Shown here: positions 61,623 through 64,000 of the stretch, piece after piece
Numbering within the stretch: the stretch's first letter is position 1
Layout of the letters: each line of letters begins with the position of its first letter
Source: Porifericola rhodea
GTDB lineage: Bacteria > Bacteroidota > Bacteroidia > Cytophagales > Cyclobacteriaceae
Assembly: GCF_030506305.1 (NCBI RefSeq)
Contig: NZ_CP119421.1
Coordinates: forward strand, 5,162,501-5,226,500
Reading direction: 5' to 3'
DNA: 64,000 nt
Translations under genes and position numbers: made by a program
Notes under the pieces: model-generated
What the model was told of the DNA's origin: nothing
What the model saw: the letters and a program-made list of their open reading frames with translations, nothing else
The model's database searches: none

Positions 61623-62162
61623 ATGATGGACAGGAAAAAATTTATCAGAACATCAGGCCTTGGGCTTGGCCTAACTTTAGTAGCTGGATTTGCCAGAGCC
61701 ATTAATACTCATATCAAAAAGGTAATTCAGCCTAAGATTGTTAAAAATACTGAGGGATCCATTTTTAATGTTATCGGTGATGTACAAACCCATAAATTGA
61801 CTGGTAAGGATACTGGTAACCAAATTGTGGAATGGGTAGACAATGTTGAACCTGGCGTGGGTATACCTCCGCATGTACATACTAAGGAGGATGAAATCTT
61901 TAGAGTGGTTAAAGGGGAAGTAGAAATTATGGTAGATGGAAAAACTACTATTTTAAAAGAAGGAGATACTGCCTTTGCTCCTAAGGATATACCTCACGCC
62001 TGGAAGGTGGTAGGTACAGAAACAGCGAAGATGATTACCTCCGCTTTTCCTGCTGGTATAGAGATAATGTTTGAAGAACTGGCTAAACTTCCTCCCGGAC
62101 CTCCAGACTTTGAGAAAGTCTCTCAAATCTGTGAAAAGCAGGGCATTCGCTTCATTCAATAA
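61623..62162 (+). CDS. Cupin-domain protein with Tat-like export signal
   Basis: The 179-residue protein starts MMDRKKFIRTSGLGLGLTLVAGFARA, which resembles the Tat-type or Sec signals of Bacteroidota periplasmic proteins; the usual Arg-Arg pair is Arg-Lys here, so the route is uncertain. The cupin barrel (about 60-145) has the first motif with PPHVHTKEDEIFRVVKGE, where two His and one Glu can bind a metal, and the second motif FAPKDIPHAWKVVG with the third His. The function may be a small-molecule oxygenase, isomerase or sensor. The next element is a terminator 27 bp after the stop. Confidence 0.85.
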   Translation: MMDRKKFIRTSGLGLGLTLVAGFARAINTHIKKVIQPKIVKNTEGSIFNVIGDVQTHKLTGKDTGNQIVEWVDNVEPGVGIPPHVHTKEDEIFRVVKGEVEIMVDGKTTILKEGDTAFAPKDIPHAWKVVGTETAKMITSAFPAGIEIMFEELAKLPPGPPDFEKVSQICEKQGIRFIQ

Positions 62163-62188
62163 ACACTTATGATTTGTCGTTTAGCAGT

Positions 62189-62222
62189 AACGGTTCAGGA
62201 GTTTTCCTGTGCCGTTTTTTTA
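62189..62222 (+). terminator. Intrinsic terminator after the cupin gene
   Basis: AACGG and CAGGA pair with TCCTG and CCGTT (62189-62215) around a GTTT loop and one small internal bulge, followed by a run of T. It ends the AraC/cupin transcript. Confidence 0.7.
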
Positions 62223-62253
62223 CTGCTTACTATTCAGTTCAAAGATGAGGCAT

Positions 62254-62290
62254 AAAAAAAGCACTTACAAGATTTTACTCGTAAGTGCTT
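62254..62290 (-). terminator. Intrinsic terminator after tRNA-Thr
   Basis: AAGCACTTAC (62259-62268) and GTAAGTGCTT (62281-62290) form a perfect 10-bp stem with a 12-nt loop; on the minus strand seven or more T follow. It lies 10 nt after the tRNA 3' end. Confidence 0.85.
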
Positions 62291-62300
62291 GATTTTTAAG

Positions 62301-62374
62301 AGCCCCCAGTCGGATTCGAACCAACGACCTACTGATTACAAGTCAGTTGCTCTGGCCAGCTGAGCTATGGAGGC
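62301..62374 (-). tRNA. tRNA-Thr (anticodon UGU)
   Basis: The minus strand folds as a full cloverleaf of 74 nt. The acceptor arms are GCCTCCA and TGGGGGC with one G-T pair. The D arm is GCTC/GAGC. The anticodon arm ACTGA/TCAGT encloses CTTGTAA, with TGT as anticodon. The T arm is GTTGG/CCGAC with loop TTCGAAT. The discriminator base is T and CCA is not encoded. It reads ACA and related Thr codons. A promoter lies just upstream and a terminator just downstream, so it is a single-gene unit. Confidence 0.97.
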
Positions 62375-62385
62375 GAAAGGGAATG

Positions 62386-62416
62386 CAAATATAGAAAGTC
62401 ACCTTATATACCGCAA
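62386..62416 (-). promoter_or_regulatory. Promoter of tRNA-Thr
   Basis: On the minus strand TTG (62416-62414) and TATATTTG (62393-62386) are 20 nt apart and fit the Bacteroidota consensus TTG-N~19-TAnnTTTG. The expected start near 62379 is five bases before the tRNA. Confidence 0.65.
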
Positions 62417-62432
62417 GCCCTGAGCAAAAAAA

Positions 62433-64000
62433 TTATCTCAAATTTTCAATAATGTCTAACTGCGATTTTAAATGCTCCAGTTCAGCACTGGCATCTTCTA
62501 TTTTTTGCTCATATTCTTTTTTCAACTTATCTGCCTGTTTAGAGTGGGCAAAGAAGCCAATATTGTTTTTCCAGAGAGAAATGTCTTCTTCCAGCTTGCC
62601 AATTTTCTTTCTTAGGGAAGATTGCTTATGGTCTAGTTTACGCTCAGCTCTTGGCGTACCTTTTATGGTAGTCACCTCCAGTTCCAACTTAAGCTCATCC
62701 TTCTGCTCGCTATCCAGTTCTTTAGCTTCCTTCATGAAAGACTCTACTGCCTTCTCAAAACGCTGATTGATCTTTTTGATCGCATTACGAGGCACAAAAC
62801 CAATCTCGGCAAACTCTTCGCTTAAGTCTTGTAGCTGATCAATATCAGATGAACCCTCTTTTGCCAAAGCTTCTATCTTTTCACAGATTGTTTCTTTTGC
62901 TTCAAGGTTTTTCTCGTAAGAAGATTCAAGTTCTTTGTTGTTTTCACGCTTACGCTCAAAGAATGCATCGCAGGCAGCTTTAAAGCGCTGATAAACCTCG
63001 TTCCGAACTTTTTCTGGTACCGGACCTATATCTTTCCACTCTCTTTGCAATCTCTTCAGGTCATTCGCTGTTTTTTGCCAGTCAGTACTATCTTTCAAGC
63101 CTTCTGCCTGCTCTACGAGCTTCTCCTTTTTCTCCAGATTATCTTCTCTCTGGGCATCAAGCTTTTTAAAGAAATCGCCTTTATGAGAGAAAAACTGCTT
63201 AAAGTTAGACCAGAATTTTTTGTTAACTTCTTTAGCCTTCTCACGGGGCATAGGACCTACTGCATCCCAGCGCTTTTGTAGATCCTGAATCTCTTTAGTT
63301 TTCTGGTTCCACTCTCTTATACTATCGCTCTGGAACCCCGCAAACTGCTTTACTTCATCGCTAAGCTGCTGCTTCTTTTCCAGATTTTTGTTCAGCTCTT
63401 CTTTAAACTGATCTACGTAAGCTTTTCTCCGCTCGTGTATCTGGTCAGAAGCTGCTTTAAAGCGCTGCCATAAAGGTTCCTGATCATCTTTAGGAACAGG
63501 ACCAATATGTTTGTACTCTTCGTGCAATTCGTCTAACTCACGCAGTACTTTTTTAATGTCAGGATCTTCCACCAGGCTTTCTGCTTTCTCACACAATGCC
63601 TGTTTGGCTTCCAAGTTTTTCTTCCGGTCCAGTTCCTTAAGTTCAAAGTAGATGCTACGATTATCGTAAAAACGATTAATCAAGGCATTATAGTTAGCCC
63701 ACAGTGTTTTGTTGTGCTGAGGGGGTACTGGTCCGATGCTACGCCATTCGTTCTGTAGCTCCTTAAGCTTATTAAAGCTTACCTGTGTCTCTTCGCTATC
63801 TACAAACTCACGCAGACGATTCAATATCTCCTGCTTGGTTTCGTAATTTTTATTTCTATCCTGTCCTAGCTTTTCGTAATAAGAAGATTTACGCTCTCTT
63901 ATAGTGCGGTAAGCCTGGTAGAACCTCTCATTTAGCTCATCAGATTTGTACTCAAAGCCATCCTTCTCCCCTCCTTCTTCCATATACTTATTGAAGGCCT
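62433..64000 (-). CDS. DUF349 repeat protein, 5' part outside window
   Basis: The frame is open to the right edge; an ATG at 63983 exists but the frame continues upstream (AFNKYMEEGG), and family members in Bacteroidota are usually longer, so the true start lies outside. The visible 522 codons hold at least five helical repeats of about 75 residues, each centred on W/Y-x-x-(I/V)-G-(P/F)-(V/M)-P: EWRSIGPVPPQ, EYKHIGPVPKD, RWDAVGPMPRE, EWKDIGPVPEK and EFAEIGFVPRN. The rest is highly charged coiled coil. No catalytic motif is visible; the role of the family is unknown to me, with a cytoplasmic structural or RNA-related role as a guess. It is transcribed toward the tRNA gene. Confidence 0.88.
   Translation of the reverse strand, partial: AFNKYMEEGGEKDGFEYKSDELNERFYQAYRTIRERKSSYYEKLGQDRNKNYETKQEILNRLREFVDSEETQVSFNKLKELQNEWRSIGPVPPQHNKTLWANYNALINRFYDNRSIYFELKELDRKKNLEAKQALCEKAESLVEDPDIKKVLRELDELHEEYKHIGPVPKDDQEPLWQRFKAASDQIHERRKAYVDQFKEELNKNLEKKQQLSDEVKQFAGFQSDSIREWNQKTKEIQDLQKRWDAVGPMPREKAKEVNKKFWSNFKQFFSHKGDFFKKLDAQREDNLEKKEKLVEQAEGLKDSTDWQKTANDLKRLQREWKDIGPVPEKVRNEVYQRFKAACDAFFERKRENNKELESSYEKNLEAKETICEKIEALAKEGSSDIDQLQDLSEEFAEIGFVPRNAIKKINQRFEKAVESFMKEAKELDSEQKDELKLELEVTTIKGTPRAERKLDHKQSSLRKKIGKLEEDISLWKNNIGFFAHSKQADKLKKEYEQKIEDASAELEHLKSQLDIIENLR

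Overview
The window reads as chromosomal DNA of a Bacteroidota bacterium, most likely an environmental (probably marine) member of the Cytophagales. The signs are three SusC/SusD pairs, a FecI/FecR pair, a one-protein hybrid two-component system, both known kinds of type IX secretion (T9SS) sorting domain, a PorP/SprF protein, TAnnTTTG-type promoter boxes, starts without Shine-Dalgarno sequences, and lipoboxes on most surface proteins. I see no phage, insertion sequence, plasmid or CRISPR signal.

Layout. 1-977: start of a sigma-54-dependent response regulator running off the left edge. 978-1717: AT-rich gap. 1718-9311: small accessory genes (secreted Ig-like protein, flavoprotein disulfide reductase relative, GreA-like factor, MFS transporter, a DoxX-type gene broken by two in-frame stops, and a phosphoribosyltransferase / degenerate hydrolase / APH-like kinase run). 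9387-22166, minus strand: a glycan or nutrient uptake locus ordered sigma factor (FecI-like), anti-sigma (FecR-like), SusC with signalling domain, SusD, second SusC without the usual N-terminal domain, second SusD, and a DUF1735-type surface lipoprotein. 22419-27810, minus: a Kelch/CBM/PKD/malectin T9SS cargo and a DUF1593 nucleoside-hydrolase-like protein. 27979-38907, minus: a T9SS surface cassette made of a 2594-residue repeat protein with a gliding-type C-terminal domain, a PorP/SprF partner and a PorE-like OmpA protein. 39402-45674, plus: promoter and four-gene operon DUF4856 / imelysin / HTTM / TonB receptor, probably iron related. 45789-55118, minus: SusC, SusD, GH30 glycosidase and a haem-binding dehydrogenase-like lipoprotein, divergent from the hybrid two-component sensor at 55319-59401 that probably controls them. 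59534-62162, plus: NAD(P)-binding protein, AraC regulator and cupin. 62301-62374: tRNA-Thr(UGU). 62433-64000: DUF349 repeat protein running off the right edge.

How the parts work together. Two separate polysaccharide-utilisation-type loci use two different control schemes: transporter-to-sigma-factor signalling in the first (STN domain of SusC, FecR, FecI) and direct sensing of a breakdown product by a hybrid histidine kinase in the second. The T9SS cassette brings its own candidate secretion and anchoring partner. The iron-type operon has the clearest promoter in the window.

The most useful observations for follow-up are the interrupted DoxX gene, a hydrolase relative that has lost its catalytic Ser and His, a near-perfect 28-nt palindrome overlapping a candidate promoter upstream of the TTG-started sigma factor gene, the 375-bp near-identical repeats in the giant surface protein, an intercistronic hairpin between susD and GH30, and a heptamer repeated three times just after the hybrid sensor gene. 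None of them amounts to a clearly new multi-gene system on sequence alone. All family names come from motif recognition by eye, without database searches.
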